Of a stretch of DNA of 64,000 bases, positions 1 to 10,837 are shown one piece after another. The notes below the pieces were generated by a model. That model had not been told where the DNA came from. It did no database searches and saw only the letters and a list, made by a program, of their open reading frames with translations. Each line of letters starts with the position of its first letter. Within the stretch, counting starts at the first letter, position 1. Origin of the DNA: Astrothelium macrocarpum (Eukaryota; Ascomycota; Dothideomycetes; Trypetheliales; Trypetheliaceae); contig JAGEMR010000099.1 of assembly GCA_021030915.1 (NCBI GenBank), positions 48,374 through 112,373 on the forward strand, written 5' to 3'. The position numbers were made by a program, and so were the translations under genes.

Positions 1-1
1 G

Positions 2-1189
2 TCTCTCTCTTCATTACCTTCATCACCCAAGAAATGGAGGAAATTCAACCATGATGAGACGGCAAAGAGAACACCTGCAACATTATGCACGACATCGGGG
101 ACCACAGGGCTCCCCAAAATGGCTATACGGTCACATTACGCTCTTATCTCCGAACATCTAGCTATCATTGATACGGTCAAGAAGGATTACGAAGTTAGAC
201 GGCTCATCTCGGCTCCATTCTTTCACGCCTTTGCCGGACCGCTTGCCCTTATCGACGCTCTCAAAACTGGGGTCGAGACATACGTCATGCGTCGATTTGA
301 CATGGCTCAATTCTTAAAGGCTATTGAGAAGTTCGATATTACAGAAACGATGTGTCCGCCGCCAGTGCTTCTTAGGTTGTATGCATTGCCGGAAAAGGTT
401 CGGGTACCGCTGAAGCGCTTACGCAAGGTGTCATCAGGTGGAGCTCCTTTAAGCGGTGATATGCAAAACGAGATGATCAAGATGTTCCATCCCAAAGCTC
501 GTATCGTTCAGACGTGGGGTATGACTGAGGGTGGATGGTTCACAACCTTCCACTATCCTGAGCATGATGCTACTGGCGCTGTCGGCCGATTTCTCCCTGG
601 ATATCTAGGGAAAGTGATTGATTATGATGGTAACGAGGTTCCGGCAGGCCAGCGAGGCGAACTCGTGGTTCGCGGGCCTGGCAACATGCTAGGCTATCTC
701 GGCAATGACGAAGCTACAGCACTCATGTTCACGGAGGACGGGTTGATGAGGACAGGTGATATTGGCTATATCAGTGGGGACGGCAAGGTCTATGTGCTCG
801 ATCGCAAGAAGGAGCTTATTAAAGTTCGGGGATGGCAAGTCGCGCCACAGGAACTGGAGGCTCGGCTCCTCGCGCACCAAGATATTATTGACGCTGCAGT
901 GATCGGAATACCTCTTCCGAAGGAAGCTTCGGAAATGCCGTATGCGTTTGTCGTGTGTACACATGCTTGGACAAAGGATTCGACAAAGGTTGATGAGCTA
1001 AAGGAGCTAATCAAGGCTTATCTCTTAAAGTACTTGGCCCGATATAAAGTCGGAGAGTGTTGCATGCGTTTTGTGGAAGAAATCCCGAAGAGTGCGACGG
1101 GAAAGATATTAAAGCGTGTATTGCGGAAGATGGTGGAAGAAGAGAATGCGATTGCCGCCATCAATGCCAGTAAGGGGGTGGACGGATAG
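2..1189 (+). CDS. Acyl-CoA synthetase / 4-coumarate-CoA ligase-like (ANL superfamily), 5' end cut by window
   Basis: An ATP-dependent adenylating ligase that would activate a carboxylic acid to an acyl-AMP and then an acyl-CoA. The frame is open from base 2, so the N-terminus lies outside the window; 395 codons remain. Visible motifs in order are the phosphate-binding loop TSGTTGLPK (bases 92-118), QTWGMTEGG (adenine/acyl pocket), RTGDIGYISGDGKVYVLDRK (core-to-lid hinge), KVRGWQVAPQELE, and near the C-terminus PKSATGKILKR with the catalytic lysine. The first in-frame ATG at 119 lies after the P-loop, so it is not the true start. There is no peroxisomal PTS1 tail (it ends GVDG). Family membership is firm. 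The substrate is unknown; nearby CoA-transferase, methyltransferase and a PKS-like scrap hint at specialised metabolism. Confidence 0.9.
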   Translation, partial: SLSSLPSSPKKWRKFNHDETAKRTPATLCTTSGTTGLPKMAIRSHYALISEHLAIIDTVKKDYEVRRLISAPFFHAFAGPLALIDALKTGVETYVMRRFDMAQFLKAIEKFDITETMCPPPVLLRLYALPEKVRVPLKRLRKVSSGGAPLSGDMQNEMIKMFHPKARIVQTWGMTEGGWFTTFHYPEHDATGAVGRFLPGYLGKVIDYDGNEVPAGQRGELVVRGPGNMLGYLGNDEATALMFTEDGLMRTGDIGYISGDGKVYVLDRKKELIKVRGWQVAPQELEARLLAHQDIIDAAVIGIPLPKEASEMPYAFVVCTHAWTKDSTKVDELKELIKAYLLKYLARYKVGECCMRFVEEIPKSATGKILKRVLRKMVEEENAIAAINASKGVDG

Positions 1190-1315
1190 ACGCCAGCATT
1201 AGAATAGAATGAGAGTCAAGAATCTTGCTGAACTGCCTCGCTCCAAAAACCGAGTTTTGTGTTTCGCCATTGTCGAAGTTTGCTTGTAGTAGCCGAATAC
1301 ACCACCAGAGGCTGC

Positions 1316-1617
1316 AATAAGAAATGTCGCCCACGATCGTAAAACATAAAAAATTCACCATACATCTTGTAAGGAGGCCCTCAACTATAATGAACGAAAA
1401 AATCTGGAAGATTATTTTTGACGAATTTTTGACAAACAATGTATGATCGCTTGGAATGACATGAGGTCTTCTCAACAAGGCGAACGGCGAATTTCACCTC
1501 TTGCCAAAAATTCGTCAAATCATGTATATTTCATGATCGCTTGAAATGACATGAGGTCCTCTCAATGAGGCGAACGGCGAATTTCACTTCTTGCGGTCGC
1601 AGGCGACATTTCTTATT
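1316..1617. mobile_element. MITE-like fold-back element, copy A
   Basis: A 16-bp perfect terminal inverted repeat, AATAAGAAATGTCGCC at 1316-1331 and its reverse complement at 1602-1617, bounds about 300 bp with no coding capacity. Similar ends recur at 18655-18872 and 41484-41709. This copy contains a 62-bp direct duplication (1443-1504 and 1533-1594, about five differences) not seen in the other copies. Target-site duplication was not resolved. Confidence 0.7.
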
Positions 1618-3359
1618 ACAACCACCAGTGACATTCTTGATGCGCAGGAAACCCATAGCACCTCGTCCAGAGACAGCTTGTTCGGGCCAGGCTGTTGATC
1701 TATCAGCGTACGATGATGCCAGTTCTCTCAATGGTCATCAATGATGGTCTGACAAGATCCACGTTGACAATTAGAGCCGTATGAGACGATATACGTGCGA
1801 ACCCGTGTTCGGAGGGAGATCGTTCATTTGCATCAGTGAAATAAGTCAATCGGTGTCTAATTCCGGTTTCTCGAAAGACCAGGGGGCTCCTTTCATTCCA
1901 TCGACTCTCAGCATCAGAACTTCTAAACATCTTCAAACTTATTGATCGGAAAATGCCGCTCGGGCCGATCAGAAACTTGAGACTCCGTGCGTCTGTTTAA
2001 CACGTCGACAAACAAGCCTGCCCCAATTTTTACCGACAAACAGAAAGGATACTTGCGAGACATGTGACGTGTTTTTGACGATCCGAAAACCAGCGCCGCG
2101 ATCTAGAGAAGCCTCAGCTTGCCTGTATTTGCTGATAGCGAGAAACATGACCCAATGTCGAGCAGATGAGTCATGGATGTCTGCAACTCCAGGTTGTTCG
2201 CAAATTAAGCCAGACAATCCGAATCGTGGTAACCTAGCCATGCAAAGGAATGACAGTCACCGACGAGTTCGAGCGATCAAGCAAACTACTAGATGGAGAG
2301 GCGACTGAGAACCACAGAATCATGGCCCTGCTTATCTCCAGTGTCAGAAACAAGATCTGGACAAGGGTGGATGCAGAAACTGAAATTCCGTAATGCACAA
2401 AGTCTGGGTCACATGCAGCCATAAGGGGGGCGTTTGTCAAGCAGTCCTTAAAAATAGATGACATGAAAGAGAAATGTCTCACCCTGCTGCAGAGGCTTAA
2501 TTGAGGTTCCACCAGATAGAGAAGATTGGAGTAGCTCTATGCCTGTGCTTGGATCAGAAAGAGTCGCAGTCCTCCACCACAAGAAGTCATGACAAAGGAC
2601 AGGACTAGAAGGCAAAGGTTTCTCCAGCCAAATCAACCATGTTATCGGCCTTTAAGTATTCGCAAGGAGCACAGTGGCAGCAGAACGAGTGGAGCAGAAC
2701 AAATACAGAGGAAAACAACGAATTACAGCCTCTCACCTACCAAAGACTGGAATATTCTTAAACTAAGCAATCTTACGAAGACGATACATTCGGACATGGA
2801 CAACGCTTACCATGCCTCTCACGGCCTTCCTTGGACACATGAAGCCCGAATTATGTCCATCTGGCACTTACGAGACATTTTCGACGCCTTTCCGGCCACC
2901 GCGCGCCCTTCCTATATCTCACCTTCGATCCTGGAGGAGCTAAATTACCTTGCATCGGCATGTACCAACCGCGGCGAGGCCAATCGATTGATGCTGCGAG
3001 CGCGTGATCAACGTATCTGCAATGGGGACCGCGGCGCGGGAAGCGCAATTCACGTGTTCGACATCAGGATGGCGACGAGTTTATGGAGGAACGAGTGTGA
3101 GTGCAGGAAGAAGTAGAGGTCATGAGAAAGAAATCAGAGGGATCCTACAGCTTTCTTGCAGGATAAGATGTGCGGAGGAGCAAAGTAAGGTACGCGACCA
3201 CAGGCGACAAAGCTCAAGATGATTTGATCAGACTAACAAGAAGTGAAAAGGTGGATATCCGTGCAATGCAAAGATGTGCAATGTATTAGATCGATCACGC
3301 AGGCGTGACGCGGTGGAAACGCGCGGGAGACGCGTTTTGTTTTAGCGTGCTTCAGCCAC
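1618..3359. other. No confident gene (intergenic, upstream of transposon)
   Basis: About 1.7 kb of ordinary base composition. The longest open frame (2589-3116, +, 175 codons) has no recognisable domain and could be spurious. No RNA gene was recognised. Confidence 0.5.
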
Positions 3360-3361
3360 TA

Positions 3362-5527
3362 GGAGAACTCACCGCCGTATGCACGGGCGCACTGTGTGCA
3401 CACTCCGAAATTCGTTCAACTCCACACTTCGCACCCAAATTACGCCATCAATATGGGCTCAATTGAAGCCGCGATTGCAGCAGCAGATGCGCAGAAACAT
3501 TCTAATTATAGTCAGCTAGCTAAATATTATGGAATTGAACGTTCAATATTGTCACGGCGTCATAGAAATATTATCAAAAATTTTCAAATAATTTAATTTA
3601 AGACTCATGCCAATTTTTCACAATATCAAAAAGAAATATTAATTAAATGAATTAATATATTTACGGATCGTGGTATTCCGCCTTTTAATCGAATGATACG
3701 AAATTTCGCAATTCAATTGGCTAAAATTGAACTGGGACCGAATTGGTAAAATCGTTTTATATAACGTCATTCTATTGAATTAAAATCAGCCTTTTTGAAC
3801 ATTTTTAATCTCGTATGAAAGAAGGCAGATAATTATAAACAATTAAAATTTTATTTTGAAATGATATTAATTTTTAATTTTTATTATTTTTGTACTAATA
3901 TTTATTTAAATAATTCAGAAAATAGAATAATATAAGATTCTTCCATATAATATGTATAATATGAATGAAAAAGATTTTGTTATTGGCCAATTTATAAAAT
4001 AGTACCGAATTTTTATAAAAATAATTTATGAATGAGATTTATTACGAGAATCAGATACAGATAATTCTCGGAAATGGATTATTATTTTGATAATAATTTA
4101 TATAAATAGAATAATATTTCCATCATTTTTTATTTATAATTTAAAAACGAATTCAATTCAGAATTCTTAATTTCAAAATTTCGATCCAGCTATTCATAAT
4201 TATAATTTCATAATATCGCCGTCAGACTGGACGAATAATGAAATTGGATTTACATGATTAAAAAAAATATTTGATAAATACATTAAAAATAAATTGAAAA
4301 ATATAAAAGAATACCGCCTTTTGATAATGAATGACCACGGAAATTATATAATAATGAGATTTCTCAATTATTATCATTATCATCGAATTCTCATTATTAT
4401 TTTCCTTTCTCATTCGATTCATCGATTTCAGTCATTTGATATGAATTTATTCAGTCCATTAACAATTTATTACTCAAATCAATTGGATATATGAATACAT
4501 CAAATTCAAGATATTAGCCATTTTATTAAAGGTGATTTCTTTGGATTATTTTGGCAGACGTGGCAGTAAATTTTTATCATTGAAAATATCGCTAATGGAT
4601 GGCTTAAAACAGATCTCCATCCATTCAATTCAGTAACAGTGTTTGATGAAATATCAATTTAACGATCATAACAGCATTCCAGTGGCTCAATAAATTCAGA
4701 ATCATTCTTCCAATTTATAAATGCTCATTGGCGGCATTTTAGACACGATGTAGAATTACAAATGGATCCTCAGATTGGAAAAATATTGAATCGATTCGCA
4801 GTTAAATATTTCAAGATGGAAATGGAAAACAGTATCGTTAAACACGAGAATCAAGATCTCAGAGAGACAATAAAATTAGAGCAGAAGCGTATAAAGAGTC
4901 GCAAAACTGTCGATATGCCTGTGGAGTATGGTGGAGCCACATTTTGGAGTCCCACCAAAATACAACATATTCAGCAGCAGCAACAGCAAAGGGAAGAGGA
5001 GGAGGAGTTGCAAAAGCAACAATAGGAAATTCAAAAAGCTGAAAAAGCTGTTGCTAGGCAAATTGAAGCTGAATTGAAAGCACAGCGTCGACGCGACCGT
5101 GAGAAAGCTCAGCAGGAGCAAAAACGCCAGCGTGAAATTAAACAGCAATAGCAAAAGGAGGCTAAGAAGCAGCGAACTGTTACAGAACAGCTCCGAAATG
5201 AGGCGAAACAGAACAAAACATCACAGCGAAAGGTAATTACACTAACTGAAAAGTTTCAAAATTTGGTGGTGGATGTGGAGCAGCCTTCAAATGAGCTTAA
5301 TGCGGCTTCTCGTTCTGGTCGCCCTCAACATCAGCATCAACATCCACAACGCTATAATAATTAAATTTCACAATAATTATTATTCATATGAATTTTAGCT
5401 ACATTTTCAAATCAACCCCATATTAATTGCTACTATAGTTGTTGAATTATTTGAGTTCGAAAGCATGGTGTTGAGAATTTGGTGGGTGTGCACACAGCGG
5501 AGCCGTGCACACGGCGGTGAGTTCTCC
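3362..5527 (+). mobile_element. pogo/Fot1-like Tc1/mariner transposon, RIP-damaged (2,166 bp)
   Basis: Terminal inverted repeats of about 41 bp (36 of 41 matching) begin GGAGAACTCACCGCCGT at 3362 and end with the complement at 5527. They are flanked by TA on both sides (3360-3361 and 5528-5529), the target duplication expected for Tc1/mariner/pogo elements. The interior from about 3600 to 4750 is strongly AT-rich, while both ends and the 3' coding part keep normal composition. The element is closely related in length and end sequence to the one at 45647-47814. Confidence 0.85.
3453..5364 (+). pseudogene. pogo/Fot1-type transposase remnant
   Basis: The N-terminus reads MGSIEAAIAAADAQ followed by YSQLAKYYGIERSILSRRH, the psq-type helix-turn-helix DNA-binding start of fungal pogo-family transposases. 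The middle, which should carry the DDE catalytic core, is destroyed by AT-rich mutation with many stops. From 4762 a readable C-terminal tail resumes: a charged coiled-coil-like segment rich in Q, E, K and R, with two in-frame TAG codons where CAG (Gln) is expected, near 5023 and 5149. That is C-to-T change typical of RIP. Head and tail are in different frames, so small indels also exist. Not functional. Confidence 0.8.
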
Positions 5528-5808
5528 TAAAGCCGCTGCTTTTTTGGCATTTTCTTTTGTATCTGCCAAAGCGTCCTTATTACCACACCCTACACAATAC
5601 GCGACTGCTTGATAGAAATTAGTTTGGGAGAAAGGTGTCTTTTGCTTTCCCGTGCCAACAACTTTATTATCGTTAAATGAAGTTATGTCCATCACTTTCG
5701 CTAATTTGGAATGAATTTGAACTCTGGTCCATCAAACCCTGTCGTATACGCCAGGTATGATCCCCCTTCCTACATCTGTATTCTCATCTATCCCGTGACT
5801 TTACCCGG

Positions 5809-6192
5809 ATGTCGAGGATGATGTTACGATCACGATATTGCGACGTGGCCAATCTCCTGCTATGCGTGCGCATGATGTCAAGTGATCTTCCTATTGGCTT
5901 GGTCAAACCTGATTGGAAATTCCCCCACACTCATTGGAATCTGAATGTCGCTTCAATTTGGGAAAGCTTTGCCTCCGAGTTATTCAAATCTGTTGGTGAA
6001 CGGACCGCCAGTCTTGTTCCTGTTGTGAATCATCAATATTCTGGAGTTGACGGCCTCAATTCCATTCAATTATGGCGGCGTTTGTCAGTGTCCGCAACAA
6101 TATTCGAGTTCTTTAGGATTGGAAGGAATACCACCCTTGCAAGGCTTACTTTTTCCTCCATTCTCCACCTTCCATATCAATGGTCTGATTAA
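5809..6192 (+). pseudogene. Possible relic of a PKS carrier-protein (ACP) region
   Basis: Part of this open frame resembles the acyl-carrier domain of highly reducing or hybrid fungal PKSs. A stretch at 6042-6077 reads SGVDGLNSIQLWRR where such domains have D-S-L-N-x-I-Q around the phosphopantetheine serine, followed by a segment resembling the usual F-E-I-x-G-x-x-x-L-A-x-L end (FEFFRIGRNTTLARL). The modified serine is replaced by glycine (GGC), so it could not be loaded. No KS, AT or KR domain is visible around it, and stops follow at 6190. I infer a degraded fragment. A chance match is possible. Confidence 0.35.
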
Positions 6193-6383
6193 AGTGGGGT
6201 TTTCTGATCATTGTAACTTTTTGGAAAGTCTGATAACAAATGCTCACTTTCACATAGCAGATGGACTCCACAGATTTTGTCATCTCGCATCAAATTTCCG
6301 TCTTCTGAGCTTCAGAATGTTCGTGGAGTGATGATAGCAAATGATCTTGAAGAGATCTCTAGATCCGGGCACAAAAGTCTACC

Positions 6384-8138
6384 TTAGCTCTTCAGCATGT
6401 CAGCATCAATCTCCCACCCATCCCACGTTGCTTCGTCAGTTCCATTTGGCCTGCTTTGCCTTACGAAGCCCTGCCAAGTGCCTTCGATTTCCACCACTGG
6501 CTTGACAAAGCGGATCTTCGCATCGTAGCTTTTCGACCAGGTTTCGTGACAATATTCATCATTAAACAACTCTGGATGCACTCTTTTCATGCTCCGCAGC
6601 GCCCTCTTCCCCACTTCATCGACACTATCTGCATGCCTTAGCTCAAAAAACTCCTTGTCATGTCTGCTCTTAATCTCCTGCTGCGCTTCCGGCGGATACA
6701 GCCCTAAGCCTTGCAGGAAGATATCATACTGGCACAGACTGACACCACCCCACCAACTCCCTCCTTCTTTTGCTCGGCGATACAAGCCTGTTAGGGCTGC
6801 AATGGTCCCCATACACCCCGTCCCGTAATCTGATTGCGGAAAAGGGGGAATTACCGGTTCCATCAGGCCCATGAATCTCCCTTGGATCCATGCTACCCCT
6901 GTTGCGCAATCGGCAATCTGCTGCCATCCAGGCCTGTCTCTCCACGGCCCAACATGCCCGAAACAGTCTTCTGCTACATATACAATCCCTTTGCCGCGCC
7001 GCTTTGCCAATTCTGTCACATGCGCCGCCCCGTAGCCCAACCGATCAAGGCTACCAGGCCGATAGCCATCAAGCACGACGTCGGCTTCCTCGAGTAGCTT
7101 GTCGAATATTTGCCGCTGCTCTGGCTTACGGAGGTCGAGCTCTGTAGCATGCTTGCCGAGATTGCCGTCGACTTGGAAGAAGGGCACATCAGAGAGATGG
7201 GGAGAAGTCACTTTGAGGACAGAGGCACCGTATTCAGCGAGAGTACGACCAATGGAGGGTCCGGCGATGATGCGGCAGAGCTCGAGGACTTTGATGCCCT
7301 CGAGAATTTGAGGTCGAGGAGGAGCACAACGCGTCGAACCGTCGATGGGGGCATGAGATGGGGGGCTGAAGTTCTTTGGGAATGGAACGCGCGGAGTGGA
7401 AAGCTCGAGATTTCGAATTGTCCAGGGTGGTTCATTGGTAAGTATGTGACCGTGCTTTGTGGCGCGAAACTCCTCCGGTTTATAGCACGTTACACCAGCT
7501 TGCCGTCTTTCTGCATTCATCTCTTCCAGCTGTTCAACAGTGAACTGCTTGACTTTGTTCTCGATGGTGTTAATACAGTCATGATAGTCGGTCACATCTG
7601 GTCTATGTCCTTCCAAGCCAATCATGTTGAGCGTACTGGTTGCTTCCAAAGAACCATGGATATGGAAATAGTCGCCTGCATTTCTTGTCTCATAGAGATT
7701 CGCTGCGAAACGACGATACAGAATACTTTGGGCTTGCAGTAAGTCCGTATCTTTCAGTTTTGCCTTTACTCCGGGATCCCCTTTATGGAGGCCATCAATT
7801 GTTGCGATATATGCAGAGAATAAGAAGCACGTGGCTTTCTCCAGACTCACGATTATTTTACTCGGCCTCAGGCCAGATCGGATCTCCCATATTTGAGCTG
7901 CGAGCCCGCCTTCGATTGCTTTCAAGGCAGACACCGCTTCAGTCTCCTTTAGAGGACATGGAAAGTAAGGCGTCGAGGCTGGCTTGGTCGTGAAAGAAAC
8001 ATCTAAGATAAAGTCTTGACTTCCAAGCGGCAACTGAGACTTGCAAAGAACAAGAAGCTGTTCCAGGCTCTTTCTAGCCTCCGCGATCATCGAGCATTGA
8101 GTGGTTCCGTTTTGTACGTCTTCATTCATCGTTTGCAC
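6384..8138 (-). CDS. CaiB/BaiF-type (class III) CoA-transferase family protein
   Basis: A 584-codon intronless frame. The C-terminal half (about residues 275-500) matches the CoA-transferase III fold: GIKVLELCRIIAGPSIGRTL, then LAEYGASVLKV, DGNLGKHATELDLRKPEQ and ADVVLDGYRPGSLDRLGYG, the Rossmann-like segment that binds CoA, with GPWRDRPGWQQIADCATG further on. The N-terminal half looks like a diverged second copy of the fold, as in other fungal two-domain members of about 550-600 residues. Known members move CoA between carboxylic acids (formyl-, carnitinyl- or succinyl-CoA donors) or act as racemases; the substrate here cannot be told. It lies convergent to the carrier relic and upstream of the methyltransferase on the same strand. 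Confidence 0.88.
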   Translation of the reverse strand: MQTMNEDVQNGTTQCSMIAEARKSLEQLLVLCKSQLPLGSQDFILDVSFTTKPASTPYFPCPLKETEAVSALKAIEGGLAAQIWEIRSGLRPSKIIVSLEKATCFLFSAYIATIDGLHKGDPGVKAKLKDTDLLQAQSILYRRFAANLYETRNAGDYFHIHGSLEATSTLNMIGLEGHRPDVTDYHDCINTIENKVKQFTVEQLEEMNAERRQAGVTCYKPEEFRATKHGHILTNEPPWTIRNLELSTPRVPFPKNFSPPSHAPIDGSTRCAPPRPQILEGIKVLELCRIIAGPSIGRTLAEYGASVLKVTSPHLSDVPFFQVDGNLGKHATELDLRKPEQRQIFDKLLEEADVVLDGYRPGSLDRLGYGAAHVTELAKRRGKGIVYVAEDCFGHVGPWRDRPGWQQIADCATGVAWIQGRFMGLMEPVIPPFPQSDYGTGCMGTIAALTGLYRRAKEGGSWWGGVSLCQYDIFLQGLGLYPPEAQQEIKSRHDKEFFELRHADSVDEVGKRALRSMKRVHPELFNDEYCHETWSKSYDAKIRFVKPVVEIEGTWQGFVRQSRPNGTDEATWDGWEIDADMLKS

Positions 8139-8525
8139 TTATTTTGCTACCAATAAAACAGATGATCAGACCCCTGGATTGTACCAAATCATAAGGCAAT
8201 GGCCAAACATTGGGAATCCTACTCAAGACAGCTTATTGCAAAAAAAAAAAGTAAGCTTATTGAAGTTTTACAAATTGCTTAAAATCGTATTTGCGTATGG
8301 GTAACGTGCGGAATTCCGATCCTCCCCCCGCACTTGGGATTTGTCATTAAGAACATTGTTGGGGAAAGTCTCGGAACCTGAACATAAGAGAGATGGAAAT
8401 GCTTGCCAGTGTTTCCTCTGATCTATGGATTGAAAATAAGAAATCCGATATAGAACAGACCACACATCAAATTAATGTTGACTGTTTATGCTTTTAGTAC
8501 ACTGCAGGCTTAGCCGTCTTATGGC
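8139..8525. other. Intergenic, nothing recognised
   Basis: 387 bp between two minus-strand genes. It would hold the CoA-transferase promoter and the methyltransferase 3' end. A 10-bp poly-A run at 8240 is the only visible feature. Confidence 0.5.
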
Positions 8526-10124
8526 TTAGTCCAGTTCGGCTTCGATCAAGCTTTCTGTTCCCATCTCAAATGACCAGATTCCAGTGATCTTAAGCCCGGC
8601 TTTCTCGACGGTATCGACCCACTGTGCTTCTGTCCTTTCCTTCATAGCACCCAGGACTAGCATCAATTGATCCATGGCAGTGACTGGCCAAGTAATTTGC
8701 TGCTTCGGCACCACAATCTCATTCACCAAAATCTTCGAATAGCCTTTCCTCGTGGCTGGCTTTAGCTGCTCAAGAATCCTGACACAGTCTGCGTCGCTCC
8801 AGTCATGAAGAACGGAATGCAGGTAGTACGCTCGGGCATTCTGTATGGGCTGGATGGCGAAGAAGTCGTGAGATTTGGCCTCAAAAATATTTTCGATAGC
8901 GGCGGAGGACAGAGTCAAGATAACTTCCTCTCGATCCTGTAGAATCAGTTTTCCTGGAAGACTATGAGTCTTCGCTCTGAGCTCCTTCAAGTCGTGACCA
9001 TGTCCTCCACCAACACCAAAAAGTAGAACATCGCTCAGGCTGGGATCAAAGCCCGCGACGAGGCGGTCCATTACGGGATAGAAGCCTGGATCCGCCCAGG
9101 TCAGTTTACCAGCTCGGTAGGCTGACATGTAGCTGTTGAAAACAGATAGATAAGGAGGGTTTTGGTCGAGCCAGGCGAAGAACGGAAGACTGGTCTTGTG
9201 AGCAAATTGGAAAGGCCCGTCGGTCAGCTCCGTGGGATTTCTGAAAGCAGTGCCCTTCAGATATTCGGGAAGGCCGCGAAAAGACGGGCCCGCGACATCG
9301 TAACTACAGGATGTCAAAGTTCGTACCAAGCCAAAGCAATATCGAAAGCAACAGAGCGTATTCAGGATTAGCCAAATGGTAATCCAGCATGGATGTTGCC
9401 TGAAATGTGTAAAGAGAATAAATATCTAGGAAATTCCGACCATCATGAGCCGAAATCTAAGAGAAAAACAGGAGCTACCACCAAAATACCTCGAAGATAG
9501 CACATTATAGAGAATGCATAAGAATACAATCACTCACGTGTAGATAATTCCGTCGCGGTAATTTGGTTCAGTGAAGGCATTGCTCAGAGACGTTGCAGCA
9601 AACGAGTCTGCTCCTTGTTCCCTAACAATATTCATCGCTGCAAGATGTTTCATTACACGAGCTGCAGGCTGTCAGCAGTTTGAATGTGCTTTTTTCCCTG
9701 TGCACGAAGCCCCTATAGCGGTCTTGTCGCGTTTATGGGAAATGCTGTCACTTACAAATAAGCACTTCATCGGCTCCTGCTCGTGCAGCGAGATCTTGCG
9801 CGCTTAAGCCAGCCTCGCCGCTGGCTTTGAGATATTCGAAAAGCTTCAACTCGACTGCGATGCGACAATGCGCAGTTCGGGCAGGCTGAACAAGTCAGCA
9901 ATTTGTGCACGGAAATTGGATTTTGGCCAAGAGAGCAAAGAGAGACTCACCTCCGCCCATCCCATGCGTTGGATTGCTTCACTCGGCAGCTCCAGGCTTG
10001 CTGTCAGAGCTTGACTCAAACGGAGAAGGTGTTCACGAGAACCAGGCTTCTTTCCAGTATAGTCATTCGTCGTATTCCGCAAATCGCTAAGAATACTCTC
10101 TGTGTCTGTTGGTTGAGAAGACAT
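8526..10124 (-). CDS. SAM-dependent O-methyltransferase (plant/fungal OMT type), four exons
   Basis: Proposed exons on the minus strand: 10124-9951, 9885-9756, 9661-9538 and 9303-8526, giving 401 residues, the normal size for fungal O-methyltransferases. All junctions are GT..AG and phases agree. Exon 1 supplies the N-terminal dimerisation part; exons 2-3 the winged helix (LKLFEYLKASGEAGLSAQDL, then VMKHLAAMNIVREQGADSF). Exon 4 has YDVAGPSFRGLPEYLK, the SAM loop LLFGVGGGHGHDLKEL, and the catalytic-base motif HSVLHDWSDADCVRIL with His. The third intron (9304-9537) is unusually long at 234 bp; an alternative acceptor near 9398 keeps the frame but adds residues unlike the family. It probably methylates a phenolic or polyketide hydroxyl. 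Confidence 0.88.
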
Positions 10125-10837
10125 CTCTACTACTGTTGTGCATTGGCGAAAAATCTAAGTATGATTTTGAGGAATCTGATCACTGTGGACCAGCTTCAAA
10201 GCTAGGCTGCAGTTTAGAGCTGTGTGTTTGCTGACCAACATCCAGCGATTCAGGTCCGCTAACAATCACTCTCGCTAAGCCAACACATGAAGTAATGCTA
10301 TGAGACACAGCGACTAAGTCATGAGCGCATTATTATCAGCCAACCGAACTTCATTCCAATGAAAATGAGGCTTCGCGTGTAGGTAATGGACTTATTGCGA
10401 TGATGTTCTAACTCATAGCAATGTTTGGTCTTGAATGACATAGGAGAGGTCAAATAGACCGAAGGCAAGCGGTGCTAAGAAATATCGCCGCAGACTAATT
10501 AAAGAGGATGCTCTATCCTTTTCCAGACCTCATTGAAGTCTGTGATCCAGACATACCCGCTGCACTCTTCAATTCTCTTCAATTTTACATTCTCGCATTC
10601 AGAATGAGTCTTGATATTTGATGGAGACTTTGAAATTCAGGCATGGAATTGTAAAAAATTAGGAAATGTGTCATTTCTAACTTAACTTTATCTCAAGACC
10701 AGAGAGGAGACTTCGTTGTTTAGTAGCATTATGTACAGAGTGAAGAACACGGAAAGACGCGGTATCTGCGCAACCACTGCTCGATGGTGGCCAATAAAAG
10801 CCAGCAAAAAAAGACTTCCGATGCCCTCCGTTCTATG
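10125..10837. other. Intergenic, nothing recognised
   Basis: About 710 bp between the methyltransferase start and the 3' end of the SRR1-like pseudogene. No ORF with a recognisable domain and no repeat end was seen. Confidence 0.5.

Larger units (their letters stand above)
3342..5692 (-). pseudogene. Small ORF split by the pogo-like transposon (host fragment)
   Basis: On the minus strand an ORF runs from ATG at 5692 to the transposon edge at 5530. Removing the element and one TA copy continues the same frame into 3359-3342 and ends in TAA, giving 60 codons. The peptide begins MDITSFNDNKVVGTG and has a CVGCG motif and a Lys/Ala-rich tail. I do not recognise a family. An upstream AG at about 5705 could be a splice acceptor, so this may be the last exon of a longer gene. 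That the frame closes cleanly across the insertion argues it was coding before disruption, but 60 codons is short evidence. Confidence 0.4.

Noticed and set aside
2589..3116. 175-codon plus-strand ORF
   Set aside because: No recognisable domain, unlikely composition, overlapped by other frames; not called a gene.
4960..5160. Poly-Gln (CAG) tract considered as a microsatellite or host gene
   Set aside because: Lies inside the transposase C-terminal tail between verified transposon ends.
7110..7742. 210-codon ORF antisense to the CoA-transferase
   Set aside because: Shadow frame of a well-supported gene on the other strand.
9162..9371. Plus-strand ORF across the methyltransferase exon 4 and intron 3
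   Set aside because: Antisense shadow; the minus-strand exon carries the conserved motifs.
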